Source of the DNA: Agromyces bracchium
GTDB taxonomy: Bacteria; Actinomycetota; Actinomycetes; Actinomycetales; Microbacteriaceae
Reading direction: 5' to 3'
Length of the DNA: 64,000 nt
Assembly: GCF_009709675.1 (NCBI RefSeq)
Contig: NZ_WMLB01000023.1
Location: 186,001-250,000, forward strand
The position numbers and the translations under genes are program-made. Under the pieces are notes generated by a model that made no database searches, was not told the DNA's origin, and worked only from the letters and a program-made list of their open reading frames with translations. This document shows positions 19,446-28,063 of this stretch, piece after piece (within the stretch, counting starts at the first letter, position 1; each line of letters opens with the position of its first letter).

Positions 19446-20009
19446 TTACTTCTTCCCCCCTGCGGCGGCCTGCTCGGACGCCTCGAGGTCGGCGAGGAAG
19501 CGGTCGACCACGGCCTTGGCCTTGGCGTCGTCGGAGAGCGACTCGCCGACGACACCCGACGCGAGGTCGATGGCGATGGTGCCCACCTCGGAGCGGAGCG
19601 ACACGAGCGCCGACTGGCGCTCGGCCTCGATCTGCGCCTGGGCGCTCGCGTTGATGCGGGCGGCCTCGGTCGACGCCTGGTCCTTGGCCTCGGCGACGAT
19701 CTTCTTGCCGTCCTCGCGGGCGGTCTCGCGGATCTTGCCCGCCTCGGCGCGCGCGTCGGCGAGCTGGGCGGTGTACTCCTCGAGGGCGGCCTCGGCCTTG
19801 CGCTGGGCCTCGTCGGCCTTCGCGATGTTGCCCTCGATCGCCTCGGCGCGCTCGTCGAGCAGCTTCTGCATGCGCGGAAGCGCGTACAGCCAGAAGAAGA
19901 CGAGGATGATGGCGAAGCAGACCGCCGACCAGACGATGTCGTAGGTCGCCGGCAGCACCGGGTTCTGATTCTCGCCCTCGGTTGCAGCTCTCAGCACTGC
20001 GTGAAGCAC
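19446..20009 (-). CDS. atpF: ATP synthase Fo b subunit
   Basis: A 187-aa peripheral-stalk subunit. One membrane helix (about residues 20-45, IVWSAVCFAIILVFFWLYAL) is followed by the conserved PRMQKLLDERAEAIEGNI and a long Ala/Glu/Lys-rich coiled coil to the C-terminus. The start is GTG 20009 with a GAGG ribosome site upstream. Confidence 0.95.
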   Translation of the reverse strand: MLHAVLRAATEGENQNPVLPATYDIVWSAVCFAIILVFFWLYALPRMQKLLDERAEAIEGNIAKADEAQRKAEAALEEYTAQLADARAEAGKIRETAREDGKKIVAEAKDQASTEAARINASAQAQIEAERQSALVSLRSEVGTIAIDLASGVVGESLSDDAKAKAVVDRFLADLEASEQAAAGGKK

Positions 20010-20037
20010 GTTGGCCTCCTCAGTTGGGACGGGACGA

Positions 20038-20316
<279 letters not shown>

Positions 20317-21114
20317 TCAGTGCTCCTCCGCCACCGCGAGCTGGATGTAGACCGCGGTGAGGAGCGTGAAGACGTAGGCCTGCAGGACGGCGACGAGGAT
20401 CTCGAACAGCGTGAACACGAAGCCGAAGGCCAGCGTGCCGACGCCGAGCAGGGTGTACCAGCCGCCGAGGGTGAAGATGAAGAACTGCGTGGCCGCGAAG
20501 AACAGCACGAGCAGCAGGTGGCCGACGATCATGTTCATCATGAGTCGCAGCGTCAGCGTGACGGGGCGGATGACGAAGGTCGAGATGAGCTCGATCGGCG
20601 TGACGATGATGTACACCGGCCACGGCACGCCCGAGGGGAAGAGCGAGTTCTTGAAGAAGTTCTTGGGGCTCTGCTTGATGCCGGCGTAGATGAACGTGAC
20701 GTACGACACGATCGCGAGCACGAGCGGGACGCCGATCACGGACGTACCCGCGATGTTCAAGCCCGGGATGATGCCGGTGATGTTCATGAACAGCACCATG
20801 AAGAAGATCGACGTGAGGATCGGCAGGAACCGCTTGCCGTCCTTCTTGCCGAGCAGGTCGTCGGCGACGCCGACGCGGATGAAGTCCAGCCCCATCTCGA
20901 CGATGCTCTGGAAACGGCCGGGGACGACGCGCATGCTGCGCGTGCCGAGCCAGAAGACCAGGAGCAACGCGGCGACCGCGATGAAGCGCACCAGCATGAT
21001 GCGGTTGATCTCGAAGGCGGTGCCCTCGAACAGGAGGGCGCCGGGGAAGAACTCCTCGATCGACGGCCCGTGGAATTCACCATCATCGGTTGAAATCGGA
21101 ACCAGCAGGTTCAC
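20317..21114 (-). CDS. atpB: ATP synthase Fo a subunit
   Basis: The proton-channel subunit, five to six membrane helices. The essential Arg lies in the helix TLTLRLMMNMIVGHL, and the EFFP motif near the N-terminus (GPSIEEFFPGALLF) is typical. Start is uncertain. GTG 21114 gives 265 aa and a family-like N-terminus (VNLLVPISTDDGEF) but has no nearby ribosome site; ATG 21180 gives 287 aa, also without one. A clean AGGAG (21136-21140) points instead at an in-frame CTG at 21129. First gene of the atp operon. Confidence 0.93.
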   Translation of the reverse strand: MNLLVPISTDDGEFHGPSIEEFFPGALLFEGTAFEINRIMLVRFIAVAALLLVFWLGTRSMRVVPGRFQSIVEMGLDFIRVGVADDLLGKKDGKRFLPILTSIFFMVLFMNITGIIPGLNIAGTSVIGVPLVLAIVSYVTFIYAGIKQSPKNFFKNSLFPSGVPWPVYIIVTPIELISTFVIRPVTLTLRLMMNMIVGHLLLVLFFAATQFFIFTLGGWYTLLGVGTLAFGFVFTLFEILVAVLQAYVFTLLTAVYIQLAVAEEH

Positions 21115-21235
21115 AGCGTTAGCTAGCAGCGCTATCTCCTGTTTCGGGGCGTGGAGCGGAGCTCTCGCGTCGACGAACATGGAAACGGTCCGGTGCCCAT
21201 GCCGGAGCAGGGCGGAACCGTGGGGGATCGCCCCT

Positions 21236-21265
21236 ACTGTAGCAAGACTTCGGCGCTCCGCCGAA
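21236..21265 (-). promoter_or_regulatory. atpB: Possible promoter of the atp operon
   Basis: On the minus strand, TTCGGC and TACAGT are separated by 18 bases and lie 50-120 bases before the candidate atpB starts, downstream of the terminator of the preceding operon. The -10 box is reasonable, the -35 box weak. Confidence 0.3.
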
Positions 21266-21450
21266 TCGCCACACGCTGTAGAACTCGCCGCCGACCGGGC
21301 AGCATGCCGCTCGGCGCATGCCACGACCGCGACACCCGCGGGTGGCGCTCCGCAGCGCCGCCCCGGCGTGCGGGCGATCGAAGCGGAGACCGGGCCCCGC
21401 CGCGTGCGCGGGACGGCCGGGAATCCTCGCCGAAGCGGGCCGGAACGCGA

Positions 21451-21477
21451 AGACGCCGCCCGATTCGGGCGGCGTCT
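21451..21477 (-). terminator. Terminator of the sua5-wecA operon
   Basis: A 12-bp perfect stem AGACGCCGCCCG with its complement and a 3-base loop, starting 5 bases after the stop codon at 21482. It separates this operon from the ATP synthase operon. Confidence 0.85.
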
Positions 21478-21481
21478 CCGG

Positions 21482-21961
21482 TCAGTCGTCGGATGGAGGT
21501 GGCGGCAGTTGCGCGTCGCTCGCGTACGGCAGTCGGGAGCGGGCGACGACGAGCACGTCGACCACGAGCGAGCCGATCACGCCCGCGACGATCGAGAGGA
21601 ACAGCACGACCGGGTCGAGCCAGTCGACGCCGCGCAGCAGCACCACGAGCACGATGAACACGATGAACTTCACGAGCCATCCGCCGAGCACGATGCCGAA
21701 GAAGGCGCCGACGAAGAGGTCGGACCCGGCGAAGCGGTTGGCGAGCAGGATGCTCGCTCCGGTGATGCCCATGAACACGACGGCGAGGAGCGTCCCGAGC
21801 AGGGCGCTCACGAGCCCTTCGGTGCCGGCGAACGCGAAGCCGAGGATGCCGCCCACCACGGCGATGCCGCCGGCGATGGCGGCCCCCCAGATCAGGGCCC
21901 GGCGCAGCACCGGATTCGAGGTCGGCGTGCGGTCGGCGGGGTCGCGTGGTGCGGTGCTCAT
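21482..21961 (-). CDS. Small membrane protein in the AtpI position
   Basis: A 159-aa protein with four predicted membrane helices (about residues 22-45, 50-72, 85-110, 118-142) between polar ends; the C-terminus is Pro/Asp-rich. Sequence similarity to known AtpI is not obvious by eye, but the location immediately upstream of atpB after the wecA-type gene matches the uncharacterised AtpI-like gene of other actinobacteria (Rv1303 in M. tuberculosis). It may help c-ring assembly. ATG 21961 overlaps the transferase stop (ATGA). Confidence 0.8.
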   Translation of the reverse strand: MSTAPRDPADRTPTSNPVLRRALIWGAAIAGGIAVVGGILGFAFAGTEGLVSALLGTLLAVVFMGITGASILLANRFAGSDLFVGAFFGIVLGGWLVKFIVFIVLVVLLRGVDWLDPVVLFLSIVAGVIGSLVVDVLVVARSRLPYASDAQLPPPPSDD

Positions 21962-23250
21962 CGGGCTCCTGTTGGATGTTCGCCCGACGTCGGGCGGTCG
22001 GGAACGGGATCGGGATTGGGATCGGTCTCGGACATCGGAGCCGCGAGTTCGTCGAGGCCGGGTGCGGAGGGCGCGCCCGCGGCATCCGCTTCGGCTGCCA
22101 CGGTCTGGCGCTTGCGCCGACCGAGCGGTGCCAGCGTGAGCGCGGCGAGGACCACGAACCCGATGCCGATGAAGAGGAACGCCCAGCCGGAGTCGATGCC
22201 GAAGTAGACGGGCAGGACGAACGCGAGCAGGCAGCCGAACGAGGCGACCGCCGTCCAGCCGTAGAAGATGAGCACCGCGTGCAGGTGCGAGTGGCCCATG
22301 TCGAGCAGGCGGTGGTGCAGGTGCTTGCGGTCGGCGGCGAAGGGCGACTTGCCTGCGCGGAGGCGGCGCACGACCGCGAGCCCGAAGTCGAGCAGCGGGA
22401 TGAGCAGCACCGCGAACGGGATGATGATCGGGATGAACGCCGGGAACAGCTCGTCGGTGCCGAGCTGCGACGGGTCGACCTGGCCGGTCACCGCGATCGC
22501 GGAGGTCGCCATGAGGAGGCCGACGAGCAGCGCCCCGGCGTCGCCCATGAAGAGCTTCGCGCGGTGCCAGTTGAGCGGCAGGAAGCCCGCGCAGGCGCCC
22601 ACCACCACCACGGCGAGCAGCGACGCGAGGTTGAAGTAGTTCGTCGGGGAGGTCTGCTGCACGAGCAGGTAGGAGTACAGGAAGAAGACGCCGCTCGAGA
22701 TGAGGGCGACGCCCGCGACGAGCCCGTCGAGCCCGTCGATGAAGTTGATCGCGTTCATCACGAGCACGATCGTGAAGACGGTCACGGTCGCGCTCATCCA
22801 CGAGGAGCCCACCGTGATGCCGCCGTCGGGCCCGCCGATGGGGAGCGACACGATCGACACGCCCTGCCAGGCGATGACGCCCGCGGCGATGAACTGGCCG
22901 GCGAGCTTGGTGAGCCAGTCGAGGTCCCAGATGTCGTCGGCCACGCCGATCGCCACGATGAGCCCGGCCGCGAGCAGGATCGCGAGCACCTGGAAGGGAT
23001 CCTGGAAGACGATCTGCAGGTTCGCGAAGCGCGCGATGCCGAGCGAGGAGATCCAGGCCGCCGCGGCGAAGCCGACGAGGATGCCGAGGAACATCGCGAT
23101 GCCGCCGAGCCGCGGCGTCGGCCGCGTGTGCACGTCGCGCTCGCGGATCTTCGGGTAGAGCCGGTACTTCAGGCTCAGCTTCCAGACCACCAGCGAGCCG
23201 GCGAACGTCACGACCGCGGTGACGAGCGCGAGCAGGACGAACAGGGTCAT
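21958..23250 (-). CDS. wecA: Undecaprenyl-phosphate sugar-1-phosphate transferase (WecA/Rfe/TagO type)
   Basis: A 430-aa polytopic membrane enzyme (about 11 helices) of the MraY/WecA superfamily, starting cell-wall glycopolymer synthesis by moving a sugar-1-phosphate (GlcNAc in WecA/Rfe) from UDP-sugar to undecaprenyl phosphate. Family motifs are visible: VADDIWDLDW with the Asp pair, NAINFIDGLDGL, MGDAGALLVG and the DRKHLHHRLL histidine motif. The C-terminal 50 residues are polar and variable. ATG 23250 overlaps the sua5 stop, and the gene overlaps its downstream neighbour. Confidence 0.93.
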   Translation of the reverse strand: MTLFVLLALVTAVVTFAGSLVVWKLSLKYRLYPKIRERDVHTRPTPRLGGIAMFLGILVGFAAAAWISSLGIARFANLQIVFQDPFQVLAILLAAGLIVAIGVADDIWDLDWLTKLAGQFIAAGVIAWQGVSIVSLPIGGPDGGITVGSSWMSATVTVFTIVLVMNAINFIDGLDGLVAGVALISSGVFFLYSYLLVQQTSPTNYFNLASLLAVVVVGACAGFLPLNWHRAKLFMGDAGALLVGLLMATSAIAVTGQVDPSQLGTDELFPAFIPIIIPFAVLLIPLLDFGLAVVRRLRAGKSPFAADRKHLHHRLLDMGHSHLHAVLIFYGWTAVASFGCLLAFVLPVYFGIDSGWAFLFIGIGFVVLAALTLAPLGRRKRQTVAAEADAAGAPSAPGLDELAAPMSETDPNPDPVPDRPTSGEHPTGAR

Positions 23251-24146
23251 GACGCGGCGGGATCCGTCCGCTCGGTCGGGGCCGGTACGGCGTCGACGGA
23301 TGCCGCGGGGTCGTCTGTGTCGACGGATGCCGCGGGGTCGTCGGCGTCGACGGATGCCTCGGCAGTCGGCTCGGCATCGGCCGTGGCCGACTCGGCGTCG
23401 GCGTCGGCGCCGTCGGCGCCGTCGGCGACCTCGGCGGGCGCCGCCCCGTCGACCGGCGCGAGCAGCTCCTCCCCCACGACCTCCGCGATCCGCTCGCGCG
23501 AGACCACTCCCGCACGCACGATGCGGAGCACGCCGGTTCCGTCGGCGGCGAGCCCGGTCGCGTCCACGATCGTGGACGACGTGTCTCCGGGCCGCTCCCC
23601 GATCGCCTCGTAGCCGGTGCCCGCCGCACCGCCGTCGAGGTAGACGGAGACCCGATCGCCGAGCATGTCGGCGGCCTCGTCGGCCGTGGTGGCGGACGGC
23701 ATGCCCGACAGGTTCGCCGACGACACCGCGAGCGGCCCGGTCTCGGAGAGCAGTTCGAGCGCGATGCGGTGGTCGGGCATCCGCAGCGCGACCGTGCCGC
23801 GCGTCTCGCCGAGGTCCCAGTGCAGGGACGGCTGCGCGCGCAGGATCACGGTCAGGCCACCGGGCCAGAACTCCGCGACGAGGGACCGCACGGCCTCCGG
23901 CACCTCGGCCGCGAGAGCATCGAGGGTCGGGATGCCCGGCACGAGGACGGGCGGCGGCGACGTGCGCTCGCGCCCCTTCGCATCGAGCAGGCGCTGCACC
24001 GCGGCGGCGCTGAACGCATCGGCGGCGACGCCGTAGACGGTGTCGGTGGGGATGACGACGAGCTCGCCGCTGCCGATGGCGCGACGGGCCAGGCGCATGC
24101 CGGCGAGAAGCTCGGACTCGACCGAGCAGTCGTGGATGAGTGTCAT
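23247..24146 (-). CDS. Threonylcarbamoyl-AMP synthase (Sua5/YrdC family) with repeat-containing tail
   Basis: A 299-aa protein. The first about 205 residues are the YrdC/Sua5 domain making threonylcarbamoyl-AMP for tRNA t6A: VIPTDTVYGVAADA, WPGGLTVILRA, VALRMPDH and VSSANLSGMPS are all present. Beyond about residue 225 the tail is Ala/Asp/Glu-rich and contains a 9-residue unit VDADDPAAS nearly twice repeated plus a partial copy. This acidic tail replaces the usual Sua5 C-terminal domain. ATG 24146 is preferred; the wecA-type gene starts inside its stop. Confidence 0.92.
   Translation of the reverse strand: MTLIHDCSVESELLAGMRLARRAIGSGELVVIPTDTVYGVAADAFSAAAVQRLLDAKGRERTSPPPVLVPGIPTLDALAAEVPEAVRSLVAEFWPGGLTVILRAQPSLHWDLGETRGTVALRMPDHRIALELLSETGPLAVSSANLSGMPSATTADEAADMLGDRVSVYLDGGAAGTGYEAIGERPGDTSSTIVDATGLAADGTGVLRIVRAGVVSRERIAEVVGEELLAPVDGAAPAEVADGADGADADAESATADAEPTAEASVDADDPAASVDTDDPAASVDAVPAPTERTDPAAS
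23292..23365. repeat. 27-bp tandem repeat in the sua5 3' end
   Basis: Two near-identical 27-bp units (23292-23318, 23319-23345) and a partial third. Each contains the dispersed GGATGCCGC/GGATGCCTC motif. Being a multiple of three, it extends the protein tail without a frameshift. Confidence 0.85.
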
Positions 24147-24192
24147 GACCGCTCGATTCTAGACGTGACGCGCCCGGCGAGTCTGGGCGTGT

Positions 24193-24228
24193 CGGATGCC
24201 GCGCGCCGCGCCGGGCCCGCGGCATCCG
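24193..24228 (-). terminator. Hairpin terminator built from the GGATGCCGC motif
   Basis: CGGATGCCGCG (24193-24203) pairs perfectly with CGCGGCATCCG (24218-24228) around a 14-base loop, 19 bases after the ABC permease stop (24247) and before sua5. Confidence 0.75.
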
Positions 24229-24246
24229 CTCTCGGCCGACCGGCCC

Positions 24247-25077
24247 TCAGCGCCGGCCCGCCCTCCGACGGAACAGCCACGTGCCCCACACGGCCGCGAT
24301 GACGATGAACAGGACGCACCAGCCGACCGCCCACCAGGCCGCGTCGCCCATCGGCGTGCCCGTGAGGAGGCTCCGGATCGCCTCGATGATCGGCGTGATC
24401 GGCTGGTGCTCGGCGAACCACGCGAGCCAGCCCGGCAGCGTGTCGACCGGAACGAACGCGCTCGAGAGGTACGGCAGGAACAGCAGGATGAAGCCGTAGG
24501 CGTTCGCCGCGTCGGGACTCGACGCGGCGAGACCGATCGCCGCGAACAGCGAGGTGATCGCGAGGATGTAGAGGGCGATGAGCGCGACCGCGGCGAGCCA
24601 TTCGGCCGGCGTCGCAGTCGGGCGGAACCCGACGAGGAGCGCGACGGCGATCACAACGCCCGTGGCGAAGAGGTTCCGCAGCACGCTCGCGACGACGTGG
24701 CCCGTCAGCACCGCACTCGCGCGCAGCGGCATGGTGCGGAACCGGTCGATGATCCCCGTGGTCATGTCGCGGGCGACGTAGAGCGCGGTCGAGCTCGCGC
24801 CGAACCCCGCGCAGAGCAGGATGATGCTGGGGACGACGTAGTCGACGTAGCCGCCCGAGGGGTCGAGCGCACCGCCGAACACGAAGGTGAACAGCAGCAT
24901 GAGCAGGGTCGGCAGCAGCACGGCCATGAGCAGCGCCTCGGTGTCGCGGAGGGAATGCGTGACGCTGCGGCCGATGAAGACCGCCTCGGCGGTGAGCCCG
25001 CGCGGCCGCATTCGAAGCGCAGGAGGCGCGGGCGCGGGCGCGGTCGGCCCGGTGACGGCGTCGATCAGCGTGGACAT
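24247..25077 (-). CDS. ABC-2 type exporter permease (DrrB-like)
   Basis: A 276-aa integral membrane protein with six hydrophobic segments and the ABC-2 transporter pattern, including the periplasmic-side DPSGGYVDYVVPSI and the membrane-interface RFRTMPLRASAVLTG. It pairs with the ATPase encoded just upstream to export an unknown substrate; DrrAB relatives handle drugs or lipids. ATG 25077 has GAAGGG about 7 bases upstream; the ATPase stop is 2 bases before it. Confidence 0.9.
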   Translation of the reverse strand: MSTLIDAVTGPTAPAPAPPALRMRPRGLTAEAVFIGRSVTHSLRDTEALLMAVLLPTLLMLLFTFVFGGALDPSGGYVDYVVPSIILLCAGFGASSTALYVARDMTTGIIDRFRTMPLRASAVLTGHVVASVLRNLFATGVVIAVALLVGFRPTATPAEWLAAVALIALYILAITSLFAAIGLAASSPDAANAYGFILLFLPYLSSAFVPVDTLPGWLAWFAEHQPITPIIEAIRSLLTGTPMGDAAWWAVGWCVLFIVIAAVWGTWLFRRRAGRR

Positions 25078-25079
25078 GG

Positions 25080-25997
25080 TCAACCCTTCGTTCCGATGAG
25101 GTCCGCCCGGTGCGCGGGCGCGGCCGGGCGGGAGGTGATGGCGAGGAAGACGTCGTCGAGGCTGGGCCGGCGGATGGCGACGCGCGCGCCCTCGGCGGAG
25201 GATGCCGCGATCCGGTCGAGCTCGTCCACCGCGGCGCGCAGCCCGTGGACGGTGCCGTCGGTCGGGCGCTCGGCGAGCACCTCGCCGTCGGGCCCGAGGA
25301 GCTCGACGACCTCGCCGCCGACGCGCGCCTTGAGCTCGGGCGCGGTGCCCTCGGCGGCGATCCGGCCGCGGTCGAGCACGGCGATGCGGTCGGCGAGTCG
25401 ATCGGCCTCCTCGAGGTACTGCGTGGTGAGGAACACGGTCGCCCCGGCGTCGGCGACCTCGCGGATGACGTGCCAGAGCTCCTGGCGGCTGCGGGTGTCG
25501 AGCCCGGTCGTCGGCTCGTCGAGGAAGATGACGTGCGCCGGAACGACGAGGCTCAGGGCGAGGTCGAGCCGGCGCCGCATGCCGCCGGAGTAGGCCGCGA
25601 CCCGCCGCGCCGCCGCCTCGGCCAGGTCGAACCGCTCCAGGAGCTCCTCGGCCCGCGCGCGGGCCGCGCGGCGCCCGAGCCCGGAGAGCCGCGCGAGCAT
25701 GACGAGGTTCTCGCGGCCGGTGAGCACCTCGTCGACGGCGGCGGACTGGCCGGTCAGGCTGATCCGCGACCGGACGCCGTCGGGATCGCGTCGCACGTCG
25801 GCGCCGGCGACGGTCGCCGTTCCGGCGTCGGGTCGCAGGAGCGTGGTGAGGATGTCGATGGTGGTGGTCTTGCCGGCGCCGTTCGGCCCGAGGAGGCCGA
25901 ACACGCTGCCGGCTTCGACCGCGAGGTGGAGGTCCTGCAGGACCTCCACCCCACGGAACCGCTTGGCGATCCCGCGGGCCTCGATCGCGATGGTCAT
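25080..25997 (-). CDS. ABC exporter ATP-binding protein (DrrA-like)
   Basis: A 305-aa ATPase. Walker A GPNGAGKTTT, Q-loop LTGQSAAVDE, signature YSGGMRRRLDLAL, Walker B VIFLDEPTTGLD and the switch His position, which reads TTQY rather than H. The DrrA subfamily C-terminal region of about 80 residues is present. ATG 25997 has GGAAGG 7 bases upstream. Divergent from the TetR gene, with a palindrome between them. Confidence 0.93.
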   Translation of the reverse strand: MTIAIEARGIAKRFRGVEVLQDLHLAVEAGSVFGLLGPNGAGKTTTIDILTTLLRPDAGTATVAGADVRRDPDGVRSRISLTGQSAAVDEVLTGRENLVMLARLSGLGRRAARARAEELLERFDLAEAAARRVAAYSGGMRRRLDLALSLVVPAHVIFLDEPTTGLDTRSRQELWHVIREVADAGATVFLTTQYLEEADRLADRIAVLDRGRIAAEGTAPELKARVGGEVVELLGPDGEVLAERPTDGTVHGLRAAVDELDRIAASSAEGARVAIRRPSLDDVFLAITSRPAAPAHRADLIGTKG

Positions 25998-26023
25998 GGC
26001 TGCACCTTCCGATGTACGGGATA

Positions 26024-26065
26024 AACTGTGTATGTCATCCACATTTGTTTAAGTAATACACAGTT
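26024..26065. promoter_or_regulatory. Palindromic operator between TetR and the ABC exporter genes
   Basis: Perfect 10-bp arms AACTGTGTAT (26024-26033) and ATACACAGTT (26056-26065) separated by 22 bases, in an unusually AT-rich patch midway between divergent genes. Likely the binding region of the adjacent TetR regulator, overlapping both promoters. Confidence 0.75.
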
Positions 26066-26104
26066 CTATGCTGGTCGCAAGCACCTCGCGTCGATTGGAG
26101 ACGG

Positions 26105-27031
26105 ATGGCTCCCGAGAACGCCGCCGAGCCGGAACTGCCGCGCGGCGTCGCCCTCGCGTGGGGCGTCGCGACCAACCCCCAGCGCGGGCCGAAGCGCGAG
26201 ATGAGCATCGAGCGCATCGTCGACGCGGCCGTCGAGATCGCCGACGCGGAGGGCCTCGGCGCCGTCTCGATGAGCCGGGTCGCCCAATCGCTCGGATACA
26301 CGACGATGTCGCTCTACCGGTACGTCACGGCGAAGGACGACCTGCTCGTGCTCATGCAGGAGCAGGGCATCGGGCTCCCGCCCGAGCCCGAGGCCGGGCT
26401 CGACGACGCCGACTGGCGCGAGCGGCTCCGCGGGCTCGGCCGCGCCCAGGTCGACGTCCACCGGGCGCACCCGTGGCTCCTCGACATCCCCATCCAGGGC
26501 ACGCCGATCACCCCGAACAACCTCGCCTGGATGGACGCGATGCTCGACGCGCTCTCGGCCGCACCGCTCGACGAGGACGAGCGCGTGGCGATCATCCTGC
26601 TCGTCACCGGTCAGCTCCGCTGGCAGTCGACCATCGAGCGCTCCTACGAGGTCGCTGCGGGCGCCGCCGGCATCGACCCGCAGACGATCGACGACGGCCG
26701 GTCCGCGGTGCTGGACGCCTTCGTCACCGCCGAGGAGTTCCCGGCGCTTCGTCGCGCCGTGGACGCCGGCGTGTTCCGCGAGGGCGAGGACCCGTTCGCG
26801 TTCGGCCTCGAGCGGGTGCTCGACGGCGTCGCCGAGTACATCGCGCGACGCGCTGGCGGCGACCGACCGGCTCCCCCGCCCGTGTCGCGCGAGACGCCCG
26901 AGGTCGCCGCCGACAAGAAGGTCCGCGAGGCGAGGAAGTCGGTGCGCGAGGCCGAGAAGCGCATGCGGGACGCCCGCAGGCTCGAGCGCCAGGCCGTCCG
27001 CGAGGCGCGCGCGCGGCACCAGGTCGACTGA
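26105..27031 (+). CDS. TetR/AcrR family regulator with basic coiled-coil tail
   Basis: A 308-aa regulator. The N-terminal helix-turn-helix (about residues 34-80) shows ERIVDAAVEIADAEG and SLGYTTMSLYRYVTAKDDLL; the following domain matches the TetR_C family found with drug-exporter regulators. The last about 45 residues (after a Pro-rich linker) are alternating Lys/Arg/Glu, predicted coiled coil, which is not usual for the family. Likely represses the divergent ABC exporter through the palindrome at 26024-26065 and responds to its substrate. Confidence 0.92.
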   Translation: MAPENAAEPELPRGVALAWGVATNPQRGPKREMSIERIVDAAVEIADAEGLGAVSMSRVAQSLGYTTMSLYRYVTAKDDLLVLMQEQGIGLPPEPEAGLDDADWRERLRGLGRAQVDVHRAHPWLLDIPIQGTPITPNNLAWMDAMLDALSAAPLDEDERVAIILLVTGQLRWQSTIERSYEVAAGAAGIDPQTIDDGRSAVLDAFVTAEEFPALRRAVDAGVFREGEDPFAFGLERVLDGVAEYIARRAGGDRPAPPPVSRETPEVAADKKVREARKSVREAEKRMRDARRLERQAVREARARHQVD

Positions 27032-27088
27032 CGGGGCGGATGTCTCCGCCACCCGTTCGCGGTCGACCGGCGGGCGGATGCCGCGGGC

Positions 27089-27973
27089 TCAGCGGCGCGC
27101 GGTCGTCACCCGGTCGCGCCCGGTGAGGTCCCGATGGTGCGCGACGGCGTGCCATCCGTCGGCCTTCAGGAGCGCCGCGATGTCTGCGGACTGCGTCTCG
27201 CCGTGCTCGATCAGGAGCGCCCCGCCCGGGTGCAGCAGCGCGAGCGCGCGGCGCGACAGGACGCGCACGACGTCGAGCCCGTCGGGTCCGCCGTAGAGCG
27301 CGTGCTCCGGGTCGTGCAGGCGCACCTCGGGGTCGCGCGGGATCGCGTCGTCGGGGATGTACGGCGGGTTCGACGCGACGACGGCCACGCGGCCGTCGAG
27401 CTGGGGAAGCGCGTCGGCGAGGTCCGCGAACACGAGCTCGAGGTTGGGCGCCGCGACCTCGTCGACGTTGCGCCTGGTCCACGGGAACGCCTCGGGCGAG
27501 TTCTCGACGGCCCACACGCGCGCGTGCGGCACCTCGGTCGCCATCGAGAGGGCGATCGCGCCGCTGCCCGAACCGAGGTCGAGCCCGATGGGCTCGGGCT
27601 CGGCGGCGGCGCGGAGCGCATCGATGGCGAGCTGGGCGAGCAGCTCGGTCTCCGGGCGCGGGACGAAGACCCCCGGCCCCACCGCGAGCTCGAGGGATCG
27701 GAACGCGGCGCGCCCGGTCAGGTGCTGCAGCGGCTCGCGACGGGCGCGGCGCGCGACGAGCACGGCGAGCGCCGCGGCATCCGTCGCCGACAGCCGGTCG
27801 CCGATCACGAGCCGCGCGTGCACGCCGCCGCGGGAGAGTCCGAGCACGTGCCCGAGCAGCAGGTCGGCGTCGACCTCGGCGTCGGCGATGCCGGCGGCCT
27901 GGAGGGTGCGCACGGTCTCGTCGCGCACCTCGCGGAGAGGGCGGGATTCCGGCTCGTCGGGCGTCGCATTCAC
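27089..27973 (-). CDS. prmC: Peptide chain release factor N5-glutamine methyltransferase
   Basis: A 294-aa SAM-dependent methyltransferase that modifies the GGQ glutamine of release factors. The N-terminal helical substrate domain is followed by [10 protein letters not shown], the SAM-binding [13 protein letters not shown] and catalytic NPPYIP (within [11 protein letters not shown]). GTG 27973 is chosen as the first start before the family's N-terminal helix; no strong ribosome site is visible. Its substrate gene prfA lies 2.2 kb upstream, separated by inserted cys genes and a GNAT gene. Confidence 0.93.
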   Translation of the reverse strand: MNATPDEPESRPLREVRDETVRTLQAAGIADAEVDADLLLGHVLGLSRGGVHARLVIGDRLSATDAAALAVLVARRARREPLQHLTGRAAFRSLELAVGPGVFVPRPETELLAQLAIDALRAAAEPEPIGLDLGSGSGAIALSMATEVPHARVWAVENSPEAFPWTRRNVDEVAAPNLELVFADLADALPQLDGRVAVVASNPPYIPDDAIPRDPEVRLHDPEHALYGGPDGLDVVRVLSRRALALLHPGGALLIEHGETQSADIAALLKADGWHAVAHHRDLTGRDRVTTARR

Positions 27974-28063
27974 GCAATGGAATGTAACCCACTCCCGCCG
28001 CGCAGCCGCCCTCCGTATGCTGGTGCGCGGCATCACGCCGCCGTCACGAGAGGGAACGAGATC

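Larger units (their letters stand above)
21115..21481. other. Upstream region of the atp operon (no gene)
   Basis: A 367-base stretch between atpB and the preceding membrane-protein gene. It holds the strong hairpin at 21451-21477, a possible atp promoter at 21236-21265, and alternative atpB starts. The open frame extending atpB back to 21324 is judged to be non-coding before 21180. Confidence 0.6.

Noticed and set aside
23292..23365. Short tandem repeats as a possible CRISPR
   Set aside because: The units are directly adjacent with no spacers, in frame inside a protein tail, and no cas genes are present.
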